Origin: G963667675 sp964291545
GTDB lineage: Bacteria > Chloroflexota > Dehalococcoidia > Lucifugimonadales > UBA3495
Assembly (NCBI GenBank): GCA_964291545.2
Contig: OZ219859.1
Span: forward strand, 1 to 64,000
DNA length: 64,000 nucleotides
Direction of reading: 5' to 3'
The position numbers and the translations under genes are program-made. This document shows, piece after piece, positions 51,218 to 59,885 of the stretch. The notes beneath the pieces were generated by a model. That model saw only the letters and a list, made by a program, of their open reading frames with translations, was not told the origin of the DNA and did not search any database. Numbering within the stretch: position 1 is the first letter of the stretch; each line of letters opens with the position of its first letter.

Positions 51218-53248
51218 ATGGCCACTACTACCAAGGGCGTTTCGGCCCAACAACTGGGTTTGCCGGAAGAACTGATCCTGATGCTCCTCAGCGAGGAGAG
51301 CGGGTACTTCCACCAAGTGCCGGGCTGGGACTTGAACTGCGCCGTAGCTGGGGCCGTGCTGGCGGAACTCTCCCTAATGGGGCGCATCGATACGGACGTG
51401 GAGTCTTTGTTCCTTGTGGACAAGACGCCCACGGGGAGTCCCATTTTAGACCCTATTCTCAAGCAAATTGCGGACGAACCTGCGCAACGGAACGCCCAGT
51501 ACTGGATAGAAAGGCTTGCTCCTCAGTCTGAGTCGATCATTGACTTGACCCTGGACCGCCTGGTTGATCTGAACATACTGGAGCACCACGACGGCGAATT
51601 CTGGACGCTGTCGCGCACCGTCCGGCAGTCGGAACTATCGGGCGGTTCCCCAGAAGACGACACCGCGGCCCAGTTCGTCAGAACGCGTATCAGCAGGGCG
51701 ATTTTCAACAACGAGATTCCCGACCCGAGAGACGTCATCATCATCTGCCTGATCAATACTTGCGACGTCTTTCGCTTCATGTTTCAACTCGATGACGGCA
51801 TCGAGGAGCGTATAGAAGCCATCTGCCGGATGGACCTGATCGGCCGGTCCATAGCCGATGCGGTCGCCCAGAACATGGTTGGTCCGCTGCTCCGGCGGTC
51901 CGCCTTTACCAAGACGATACCGAATGTTTCGCTGCGTAAGGCGCTGCTGAATCGTCATGTCCGCAAAGGCAACGTTGCTGCGCTCTTTGCCGACCTTGCT
52001 AAAGAGTATGGCCCGGTGTTCAGGCTGAAGCTGCCGTTCCTCAAGCCCATGCTGTTCCTTGCCGGGCCGGAGACCAATCGCTGGGTGCACCGGCGAGGGC
52101 GCATGTACCTCAGGGTCAAGGACTACTTCTCCGACTTCGAAAAGGTCTACGGCGCGTCGGGAGTAATGCCTTCGCTGGACGGGGCCGACCACTTCCGGAT
52201 GCGCAAGGCTATGCAGCCGGCCTATTCCCGCGGAAGACTGGAAGGGCAATTGGAGATTCTCTACCGCCATGCCCGGGGGCACATGGCGGGGTGGACGGTT
52301 GGAGACACCATGCCGGCGACGAGCATGAGCCGGGAGTTGGTCAACTCGCAACTCTCGCCCCTCTTTGTCGGCGTCTATTCCCAGGATCTATTTGATGACC
52401 TGGCGAAGTACAAGGAACGAGCGCTCCTCGTCCACATTGTAAAGCTCCTGCCCAAATTCATGCTGCGCACCCCGGAAATGAAGAGGAAAGCGAAAGCGGT
52501 TGACACGTTGCTGGAACGCATCCAGAGCGTCCATACCCCCGCGCAGCGGGCTGATGCTCCCAGGGACCTGGCAGACGACTGGCTCAGCCTGCACGCGAGC
52601 GACCCGCAGTTCGTGCCGGAGACGACGCTGCGCTTCCAACTTGCCGCGGCGCTGATCGCCAGCGTATACCTTGGCGACGCGCTCAGCTTCGCGCTCTACG
52701 CCATGGCGTCGCAGCCTGAGATCTACAGCAAGATCCAAAGAGAAGCGGACGCCCTGTTCGAAAACGGCGACCCGGCCGGCAAGGACTTTGCCCCGCCAGC
52801 CATCGACGTCACCCACCGCTTCCTGATGGAGTGCCATCGAATGTACCCCATCGTGCCTATGTCCATCCGCAATGTGATGAACACGTGCGTGGTAGAGGAC
52901 TACGAACTGCCGGTGGGGTCACAGGTATTCATTGCCCAGACGGCGTCGCACTACATGGAAGACGTCTTCCCCGAGCCCTTCAAGTTCGAAATAGACCGCT
53001 ACCTGCCCCCGCGCAACGAGCACCTGAGTCCCGGTTACGCGCCTTACGGGCTGGGCACGCACACTTGCCTTGGCACCCGGTGGATGGAGCTGCAACTGGC
53101 CGCAAACGTGCTGATGATAGCGCATTACTTCAATATTGAAGTGTTCCCGGCGGATTACAAGCTCAAGTTCAACCCGTTCCCGTCGGTGAAACCAAGCAAG
53201 AAGCTGAAGTTCCGGATCGCCGAGCGGAGGCGCGAGATAAAGACCTGA
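51218..53248 (+). CDS. Fusion of a GPP34 (GOLPH3-like) domain with a cytochrome P450
   Basis: This 676-residue protein has two parts. Residues 1-230 resemble GPP34: QLGLPEELILMLLSEESGYF, AVAGAVLAELSLMGRIDTDV and LVDKTPTGSPILDPILKQIA. GPP34 proteins bind phosphoinositide or anionic membrane surfaces in eukaryotes. Residues about 245-676 are a P450: FAKEYGPVFRLKLP-like start, FLMECHRMYPIVPMSIR (ExxR helix), FKFEIDRYLPPRNEH and the haem loop YGLGTHTCLG with Cys617. No N-terminal membrane helix exists, so the GPP34 part may be the membrane tether. The region expected to hold the I-helix acid-Thr pair (IASVYLGDALSFALYAMASQ) lacks it. The substrate is probably lipid, by context. Confidence 0.8.
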   Translation: MATTTKGVSAQQLGLPEELILMLLSEESGYFHQVPGWDLNCAVAGAVLAELSLMGRIDTDVESLFLVDKTPTGSPILDPILKQIADEPAQRNAQYWIERLAPQSESIIDLTLDRLVDLNILEHHDGEFWTLSRTVRQSELSGGSPEDDTAAQFVRTRISRAIFNNEIPDPRDVIIICLINTCDVFRFMFQLDDGIEERIEAICRMDLIGRSIADAVAQNMVGPLLRRSAFTKTIPNVSLRKALLNRHVRKGNVAALFADLAKEYGPVFRLKLPFLKPMLFLAGPETNRWVHRRGRMYLRVKDYFSDFEKVYGASGVMPSLDGADHFRMRKAMQPAYSRGRLEGQLEILYRHARGHMAGWTVGDTMPATSMSRELVNSQLSPLFVGVYSQDLFDDLAKYKERALLVHIVKLLPKFMLRTPEMKRKAKAVDTLLERIQSVHTPAQRADAPRDLADDWLSLHASDPQFVPETTLRFQLAAALIASVYLGDALSFALYAMASQPEIYSKIQREADALFENGDPAGKDFAPPAIDVTHRFLMECHRMYPIVPMSIRNVMNTCVVEDYELPVGSQVFIAQTASHYMEDVFPEPFKFEIDRYLPPRNEHLSPGYAPYGLGTHTCLGTRWMELQLAANVLMIAHYFNIEVFPADYKLKFNPFPSVKPSKKLKFRIAERRREIKT

Positions 53249-53304
53249 TACCTCGTGGAATCACCCGGGCGCAGGCTCGCCGGATGGGCCGGGAAGGGGA
53301 GGGC

Positions 53305-54342
53305 CTAAAAGGGCTTGCGGGCCAGGAAGCAGTACAACGTGGTGAAGACCCCAGACTTGCCGCCGGCCACGTAGGCCTTGGCCGTGCGGTCCAACAGCCC
53401 GACGACTCCGGCTGAGCCCTTTGGAAACATCCCCAGCGCCTCGGCCAGCCTAGATCCCCCGATGAACGCCTTCCGGCCCAGCGGAATCCGGCGCAAGGCA
53501 TTGCCCAGCGTATTGGACCGGCCTTCCATGGGCTGATACCACGGCGTGGCAAGGGTGTTCTCGTCGACGGCCCGGTCCTTCGCCTCGATAACCTCAAACC
53601 CCGCCGCATCCAGGGCCAGATTCACCTCGCCGGTAGTCGCGATGTCCTTGAGCGCGATGCCGCGCATTAACTCCTTCTTGATTTCCCGGTGCCGGTTGTC
53701 GCCGGGGTCGAACTTGTACGTCATGCACATTTCCTGGCCCCAGAATAGGGCCCCCGGCTTCAGCACCCGGAAAATCTCGGCGAAGGCGCCCGCCTTATCC
53801 GGCGCATGGCACGTCGATTCTATGGCGTAACCCCGGTCGAACGCGCCGTCCTCAACGGCGCTCATGTCCATGAAGCTGCACGCGAGGTAGTCGACCATAT
53901 GGTCGACCCCCGCCTCGGCGTTCAACGATTTCGCCTTGCCCAGTTGTATTTCATTGTTGTTGACCCCGAGGACCCGAACGCCGCCCTCCTGAACGACGCG
54001 CCGCATGGGGCCGCCGATGCCGCAACCCACGTCGATTACGGTCATGCCCTCTTGCAACTCCAGCTTGGCAATCATCAGCCGCTGGTGCCGGGCTTGGGAC
54101 TCCTCCAGGCTTTCGTGGGGCGACAGCGGAGCGAAGTGGAGGGACTCGCTCCAACCGAAAACCATGAACTCGCTGCAAAGGTCGTAGTATTCCTTGACGG
54201 TTTCGGCGTGGTCGTAGCTCGCCGGGCCGGTCTGCTCGGCAGACGCCCGGTCCATCCATCCGTCAAAGCGTTTCACGCGCCGGTGGACGTCGGACCCGCG
54301 GTAGGCATTTTTCAGTCCGTTGGATAGCTTTCGAAGTTGCAT
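53305..54342 (-). CDS. Sterol 24-C-methyltransferase-like SAM-dependent methyltransferase
   Basis: The 345-residue protein has the SMT signature regions in order. Region I is CSEFMVFGWSESLHFAPLSP (residues 56-75). The SAM loop TVIDVGCGIGGPMRR is at 101-115, followed by GVNNNEIQLGKAKSLN and YAIESTCHAPDK. The C-terminal part (LGNALRRIPLGRKAFIGGSR) corresponds to the sterol-MT C-terminal domain. The ATG at 54342 follows AGGA with good spacing. It lies 21 bp after the MMPL exporter and converges on the P450 gene. Substrate could be a sterol, hopanoid or other isoprenoid. Confidence 0.82.
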   Translation of the reverse strand: MQLRKLSNGLKNAYRGSDVHRRVKRFDGWMDRASAEQTGPASYDHAETVKEYYDLCSEFMVFGWSESLHFAPLSPHESLEESQARHQRLMIAKLELQEGMTVIDVGCGIGGPMRRVVQEGGVRVLGVNNNEIQLGKAKSLNAEAGVDHMVDYLACSFMDMSAVEDGAFDRGYAIESTCHAPDKAGAFAEIFRVLKPGALFWGQEMCMTYKFDPGDNRHREIKKELMRGIALKDIATTGEVNLALDAAGFEVIEAKDRAVDENTLATPWYQPMEGRSNTLGNALRRIPLGRKAFIGGSRLAEALGMFPKGSAGVVGLLDRTAKAYVAGGKSGVFTTLYCFLARKPF

Positions 54343-54363
54343 CACTTTTTTCCTAAGGCGACT

Positions 54364-56844
54364 CTAAGGCGAGGCCTGCTCCTGCTCGTGACGGCGGTGC
54401 ACGTCCTCGATGGCCACGTCCAGGTCTTCCCACATGCGCTCAACCATGGACCGCATCCGCATGTTCTGGTAGGCGCCCCAGACAACCATGGCCGGCAGCA
54501 CCACGAAGATGGATACTATCAGGGAGTAGACGATGGTTATGGTGGCGGTGATGCCGAACTCCTGGAACGCGAGGAGCGGGGAGGCTATCAGCACTCCGAA
54601 CCCGAACGCGGTGGTCAGCGCGGAGCCCAGCAATGCCGAGCCGGTAGTGGCAAGGGTCTGGACCGCCGCCTTCTCCGGGTTGCGCAGGCGGGTGAACTCC
54701 TCGCGGTAGCGGTGAATCACGTGGATGGTGTAGTCCACGCCGATTCCAATGGACAGCGCGGTGATGATGGACGTGATGAGGTTGTAGGGAATATCCAGCA
54801 GGGCCATGGTACCCAGTACGCAGATAAGCACCAGTACGATGGGCCCCACGGCGACGATTCCCAGGGCGGGCTGGCGCAGGGTCACCCAGAAGAAGACGGC
54901 GAGGATGCCCAGGGCCACGGCTATTGTTGTGCTGATGGCGGCAGTCTGTCCGTCGGTAATCTGGTCCGGAACCGCGATTTCGACGATACTGTCGGAGGCC
55001 ACCGTCAGCGCGCTGTCATCGCCGCGCCATAGCTCCTCAACGTCCTCTTGCAGCATCCGCGTCTGCTCCGGGTCGTCCCGGTAGGCCGGGAACTGGAGCA
55101 GCAACGTATCGATTCCATCGGGATTGTTGACCAGAGCGTGGGCCAAGCCGGGCTCCCTGGCGGCAAGCTTGTCGAGGACCTCCTGCATCAAGGCCTGATT
55201 GAACTCCAACCCTGCAGTGGCATCCTCGAACAGGCCGGCCAACTCAGCGTCATACTTGTCCCCGGCCTCGCCGGAGTCGTCAATCCAGTCGATCAAGTAG
55301 GAGTAGTACGACGCCTGGATAGGCCCCGCGGCCGCCGGGGGACGGCGTTCCTCGTCCTCGAAGGCTGCGGCAAGGTCTTGGAGGTTCAGAAAGGTGCGGG
55401 TCTCGGTTGCTTCCGCCCTCAGCAATACGCTGGCAAGCTCGGTGGAGCCGCCGACCGAAGCTTCGAGGGTATTCAAGTCCTCCACCACGCTCCCGCCCCG
55501 CGGCAGGATGTCCTTGATGCTGAATCCCGACTTCAGTCCCGTGGCGGCGAACCCCATCCCAACGGTCACCGCGATTACAGCGATGAGGAAGGGGGCCGGC
55601 CAGCGGGTCACGGTGTGCCCGACCCTCTGGGCCAATTGGCTGATGCCGGGCAGGGCGTTGGAAATGGGACGGGCCGGCGCCAGTGAGCCCCGTGACTCCC
55701 GGCGGCGGTCAATGATGGTCCGGCCGGCGGGTATCAGCGTCAGCATCACCACCAGGCTCATCCCCACGCCCAAGGCGGCGACGACGCCGAAGTCGCCGAT
55801 GACGTCGATGGGAGAGAACAGGCCCACCAACAGGCTGACCATGGTGGTAATGGCGGCCAGCATCAACGGGACGGTAACGTTGCGCAGCCCCATGCGCACC
55901 GCCTGCAGGACCGGCTCCCCGGCAATGCGCTGCTCGCGGTAGTGGGAGACAGCCTGGATTGCGTAGTCCACTGTGAGGCTTATGATGATGACGGGCACCA
56001 TCGCAGTAAGCGAGCTGGGGGGGCCTATCACGCCCAGGGCGTTGGGCCCCAGCCAGCCCTCTGCTCCGACAACCCAGATTATTGCGATAACTAGGCCCGC
56101 CAGCGTCAGCAGGGTATCCGACAGGGCGCGGGTGAACAGCAGGAGCAACGCGGTTATCAGCAGCAGCGCCAGCCCTATCAGCGGCGGCATCTCCGACTCC
56201 ATTGCCTCCGTATACTCATCCTCGACGACGGCTGGAGAGATGCTGCTCACACTCAGCGGGCCTTCGTCTTCAACGGCGAGATCGTGGATTCTCCGCTCGG
56301 TTTCCTGGGTACGTTCGTCCCCCGTCACGCTCAAGCGGACGTTGGCGACGGCCACCGGGGACCCATCAGCGTCGGTTCCGGTCAACCCGGCTACGGCTGC
56401 TTGAATCACCGGGTAATTGCGGAGCACGGCATCGATCTGCCCTTGGGTGACCGACCTGACGTCGTCAATTTCCGGCGCGCCGGCCAGCACGTGGGCCGGG
56501 GAGATGATCGGGTCGACGCGGGCTAGAAGCTGGCTCGCGCCGGTGTCACTGACGATTTCATCGAGAAGTGCGGCCATCTGGGACAGTCCGCCGGGGGTGA
56601 CGGCCTCCCCGCGAAAGACCAGCGTCACCACGCTGATCTCGCCCGACTCCCGGAAGAGCTCGCCTATGTCCGCGGTCGCTTCGGCGACGGGATGGCCGGG
56701 AGGTAGGAAGGCCACGTCGGCCCCTTCAGTGGGCGGGGCGCGACGGTCGACGCCGGCGGCCAGGGCCACGGTGAGGACGAGGATAACGAGGATGGTTACC
56801 CATGGGCGGGCGGTGACCAGCCGGCTCAACTTATCCAGCAGCAT
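54364..56844 (-). CDS. MMPL-family RND exporter
   Basis: The 826-residue transporter has two repeated halves. Each is a large soluble loop followed by about five membrane helices, with the MMPL motifs SLTVDYAIQAVSHYREQR and LSIGIGVDYTIHVIHRYREE. The first soluble loop begins after an N-terminal helix (WVTILVILVLTVALAAG). Members of this branch export lipids or hopanoid-like molecules (HpnN, MmpL). It is directly upstream of the SMT-like gene, so the two probably share an mRNA. Confidence 0.88.
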   Translation of the reverse strand: MLLDKLSRLVTARPWVTILVILVLTVALAAGVDRRAPPTEGADVAFLPPGHPVAEATADIGELFRESGEISVVTLVFRGEAVTPGGLSQMAALLDEIVSDTGASQLLARVDPIISPAHVLAGAPEIDDVRSVTQGQIDAVLRNYPVIQAAVAGLTGTDADGSPVAVANVRLSVTGDERTQETERRIHDLAVEDEGPLSVSSISPAVVEDEYTEAMESEMPPLIGLALLLITALLLLFTRALSDTLLTLAGLVIAIIWVVGAEGWLGPNALGVIGPPSSLTAMVPVIIISLTVDYAIQAVSHYREQRIAGEPVLQAVRMGLRNVTVPLMLAAITTMVSLLVGLFSPIDVIGDFGVVAALGVGMSLVVMLTLIPAGRTIIDRRRESRGSLAPARPISNALPGISQLAQRVGHTVTRWPAPFLIAVIAVTVGMGFAATGLKSGFSIKDILPRGGSVVEDLNTLEASVGGSTELASVLLRAEATETRTFLNLQDLAAAFEDEERRPPAAAGPIQASYYSYLIDWIDDSGEAGDKYDAELAGLFEDATAGLEFNQALMQEVLDKLAAREPGLAHALVNNPDGIDTLLLQFPAYRDDPEQTRMLQEDVEELWRGDDSALTVASDSIVEIAVPDQITDGQTAAISTTIAVALGILAVFFWVTLRQPALGIVAVGPIVLVLICVLGTMALLDIPYNLITSIITALSIGIGVDYTIHVIHRYREEFTRLRNPEKAAVQTLATTGSALLGSALTTAFGFGVLIASPLLAFQEFGITATITIVYSLIVSIFVVLPAMVVWGAYQNMRMRSMVERMWEDLDVAIEDVHRRHEQEQASP

Positions 56845-57075
56845 GCTCGCGGTCCCGAAATAGCGGTCGCTCCGGCAGGCTTGCCCCCGGCGATCTTGGT
56901 CGTGTCGCAGCCGGGGCTTCCGGAGAGCACTGCACAGGATAACAGAACTGCCCGACCCATACCAACACCGGATGCGATGGCGTCGCCCACGTTCCCAGCG
57001 CCCCTCTGAGGTTGTTTAGTGGTTAACATAACGGACAGTTCGGCTCCTCCTTGGACGAAAGTGTGTGTCCTGTAC

Positions 57076-57102
57076 TTGCTTGTAACCCTGCTCCGCTATA
57101 AT
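57076..57102 (+). promoter_or_regulatory. Promoter of the ABC operon, nearly leaderless
   Basis: TTGCTT (57076-57081) and a perfect TATAAT (57097-57102) precede the ATG at 57111 by 8 nt, so the transcript would start at or next to the ATG. Confidence 0.6.
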
Positions 57103-57110
57103 ATGGGTCG

Positions 57111-58012
57111 ATGCCAGACTTACTAGAGGCCCGCGGGCTTACCAAGCACTACGGGTCCACCGTTGCCCTGGACAATGCCTCGTTTACTGTGCAGCCGGGA
57201 GTCACCGGGCTGTTGGGGCCCAATGGGGCCGGCAAGAGCACGGCAATCAAGCTGTTCTTGGGATTGCTGCGGCCCACGGGGGGCGTTGCCATGGTGATGG
57301 GGGTGGAGCCGTACCAGTCTCCCGAGGGGCGTTCCCGGGTCGGCTACATGCCGGAACACGATGCGCTCCCCGCCAACATTACGGCCAGCGAGTTCCTGAT
57401 GCACATGGCCCAGGTTAGCGGGCTGCCCCGGCGCAGGCGCGCACCCGCGCCGCCGACACGCTGCGGCACGTGGGCGTGGAGGAGGAGCGCTACCGTCCCC
57501 TGGGGGAATACTCGACAGGCATGAAGCAACGGGTGAAGCTGGCCCAAGCGTTGGTGCATGACCCGGTCTTGGTGTTACTGGATGAACCCACCGCGGGACT
57601 GGATCCCGGGGGCAGGGAGGAGATGCTGGACCTCATCAAGCGCACGGCGCGGGAGTTCGGCATCAGCATCATGCTTTCCACCCACCTGATGGGCGACGTT
57701 GAACGGATCGCCGACGCCGTAGTGGTGCTGGAGTCGGGCGCTGTCTCCCGCCAGGACTCGGTGGCGCAGTTGACGGGCGACACGGAGACTTTAGTCATCG
57801 AGATTGCCGAAGGGCTTGAGCAGTTCGTAGCCGCCCTGCGGGCCAAGGGCGTCGAGCCCATAGAAAACGGAAGGACGCTGGTTGTGGAGGGAGCGGGCGA
57901 CGCCGATTACGACCTGATCCGGGACGCCGTGGTGGAGTCGTCGGCCCGGCTGCGCAGGCTTTCACCCCAGCGGAGGACCTTGATAGACATATTCCGCAGC
58001 GGCGCTGAATGA
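57111..58012 (+). pseudogene. ABC transporter ATPase with an apparent frameshift
   Basis: The first frame (57111 onward) has LLGPNGAGKSTAIKLFLGLL (Walker A) and YMPEHDALPANITASEFLMH (Q-loop region). It loses sense after SGLPRR at about 57433. A second frame continues the protein (AQARTRAADTLRHVGVEEER) with YSTGMKQRVKLAQALVHDPV (signature) and LVLLDEPTAGLDPGGREEML (Walker B). Restoring one G at about 57437 rejoins a 300-residue ATPase. It may be a sequencing error, a pseudogene or, less likely, recoding. The next permease gene overlaps by 4 bp. Confidence 0.8.
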
Positions 58013-58965
58013 ACCAGGGCCAGGCGCAGGTCTTCGACCTTGGTTACCAGGCCTATACCGGGCCGCGGGAGGGCCGCAGCAGGGCCCGGCGCGCGTTGTT
58101 CGAGAACGGCGTGCGTACCCTGCTGGGCATCGGCCGGGGAGGGCGCGCCAAGATACTTCCCATTCTCCTCCTGATAGCGACGATTACGCCGGCCCTGATT
58201 TTCGTGGTGGCGCTGGCCCTGGCCGGGGCCGAGGATACGCTGCCCACCGCCGGCGATTACTACGGCCTGGTCGGCATTATCCTGGTCCTTTTCGGCGCCA
58301 TCATGGCGCCGGAACTGCTCATCGCGGACCGGCGCAGCAACGTGCTCCAGCTTTACCTGGTGCGGCCCTTGACCTCGACGGACTATGTTGTCGCCCGGTT
58401 CCTGGCCTTCTTTGTAGTGGTGCTGGCCCTGGTCTACTCGGGCCAGGTGATTCTGCTGGCCGGGTACTTGCTTACGGTTGACGGGCCCGGAGCGTATCTG
58501 CAGGACAACTGGCTGGACATACCCAGGTTCCTGGGAGCGGGCATCCTGTTTGCCCTGTTCGTGACAGCCATTCCCATGGCGGCGGCGGCGGTGATCTCGC
58601 GGAGGGCTTACGTGGCGGTCTTCGTCATTGCGATATTCCTGGCCTCCGGCCTGGTGGCCGACGGACTGGCGGACGCCGAGAACTGCGAGTCGGTCGAAGT
58701 CAGGGATGAGACCGGCCAACTGGTGTCAGTCGAGTCGGAGGTCTGCGAGTCGGTGGTGGGGGATGCCGCCCCTTACGTTTCGCTCATCAACCTGTTCCTG
58801 GTCCCCGAGAGCCTGAACGACATAATCTTCGACCGAGAGGGCGACTCTCCCTCGGGGGAGGCGGTGGCGGAGTTGAACAACGCGTTCCCCATTGGGGCCT
58901 ACGCGGTGTTCACCGCGCTGCCGTGCCTGTTCCTGTGGCGCCGCTACCGGAGGATGACCCTATGA
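58009..58965 (+). CDS. ABC transporter permease
   Basis: The 318-residue protein has about six membrane segments (ILPILLLIATITPALIFVVA, VARFLAFFVVVLALVYSGQV, AGILFALFVTAIPMAAAAVI). An N-terminal DLGYQAYTGPREG motif is common in ABC-2-type exporter permeases. A soluble loop of about 60 residues with two Cys (AENCESVEVRDE, ESEVCESVVGD) precedes the last helix. It overlaps the ATPase genes on both sides by 4 bp. Confidence 0.85.
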   Translation: MNQGQAQVFDLGYQAYTGPREGRSRARRALFENGVRTLLGIGRGGRAKILPILLLIATITPALIFVVALALAGAEDTLPTAGDYYGLVGIILVLFGAIMAPELLIADRRSNVLQLYLVRPLTSTDYVVARFLAFFVVVLALVYSGQVILLAGYLLTVDGPGAYLQDNWLDIPRFLGAGILFALFVTAIPMAAAAVISRRAYVAVFVIAIFLASGLVADGLADAENCESVEVRDETGQLVSVESEVCESVVGDAAPYVSLINLFLVPESLNDIIFDREGDSPSGEAVAELNNAFPIGAYAVFTALPCLFLWRRYRRMTL

Positions 58966-59885
58966 CTGGAGAGAATGCACCCGCGGTCCAGGTCAACGGC
59001 CTTTCCAAGTGGTACGGGAGCGTGGTTGCGGTCAACGACGTGAGCCTGGAAATTTATCCGGGCGTTACGGGCATCCTGGGGCCCAACGGGGCCGGTAAGA
59101 CGACTTTGCTGCACATGATCGCCGGGCTGGCGGCGCCTTCTGAGGGAGTGGTGAAGGTGCTGGGCCAGGCGGTAAGGGGCAACCCGCAACTATACCGGCG
59201 TATCGGCATCATGTCGGAGCACGATGCGCTTTACCCGTTCATGACGGGGAGGGACTTTGTTGCGCTGGCGGCCCGGCTCCAGGGTATCGAGTCCGGGGAG
59301 GCCGTGGACCGGGCGGTGGAAGAAGTGGGACTCACTGAAGTAAAGGACCGAAAGATAGGCGGGTACTCCCGGGGCATGAGGCAGCGCATTCGCTTGGCGG
59401 CGACCATTGTCCACGACCCGGAGGTGCTGGTACTGGACGAACCGCTGAACGGCGCCGACCCGCGGCAGCGACTCCACTTTGGCGAATTGGTGCAGGAATA
59501 TGCGGCCGCCGGCAGGACGGTCTTGATTTCCTCGCACATATTGGAGGAGGTTGAGTCGCTGGCCGGGCAGATTCTATTGATGGTCAGCGGCAAGCTGGCG
59601 GCGGCTGGAGACTACCGGACCATCCGTGAAAAGCTGGACGAGCGTCCGTTTAAGGTGCGGGTGGCGGCGTCGAAGGAGCGGGAGATGGCGGCGGCGCTGT
59701 TGTCCAGCGGGCTGGTGACGTCGGTATCGCTGGAGGACGGAGCCATCGACGTACTGACCAAGAATATCTCAGAGTTCCAGGCGGCGGTGGCCAGGCTGGC
59801 GCAGGAGAACGGGAGCCGCCTATACCGGGTGGAGCCGCTGGACGACTCTTTGGAAAGCGTCTTCAGCTACGTGGTGCAAGGTTGA
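58962..59885 (+). CDS. ABC transporter ATPase
   Basis: The 307-residue ATPase has ILGPNGAGKTTLLHMIAGLA (Walker A) and IMSEHDALYPFMTGRDFVAL. YSRGMRQRIRLAATIVHDPE is the signature, and VLVLDEPLNGADPRQRLHFG is Walker B with Asn in place of the usual Thr. ISSHILEEVE is the H-loop. It starts at ATG 58962 inside the permease stop (ATGA). It pairs with the permease that follows. Confidence 0.9.
   Translation: MTGENAPAVQVNGLSKWYGSVVAVNDVSLEIYPGVTGILGPNGAGKTTLLHMIAGLAAPSEGVVKVLGQAVRGNPQLYRRIGIMSEHDALYPFMTGRDFVALAARLQGIESGEAVDRAVEEVGLTEVKDRKIGGYSRGMRQRIRLAATIVHDPEVLVLDEPLNGADPRQRLHFGELVQEYAAAGRTVLISSHILEEVESLAGQILLMVSGKLAAAGDYRTIREKLDERPFKVRVAASKEREMAAALLSSGLVTSVSLEDGAIDVLTKNISEFQAAVARLAQENGSRLYRVEPLDDSLESVFSYVVQG

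Noticed and set aside
57430..57445. Programmed -1 frameshift in the ABC ATPase
   Set aside because: No X-XXY-YYZ slippery heptamer and no clear downstream structure; a base loss is simpler.
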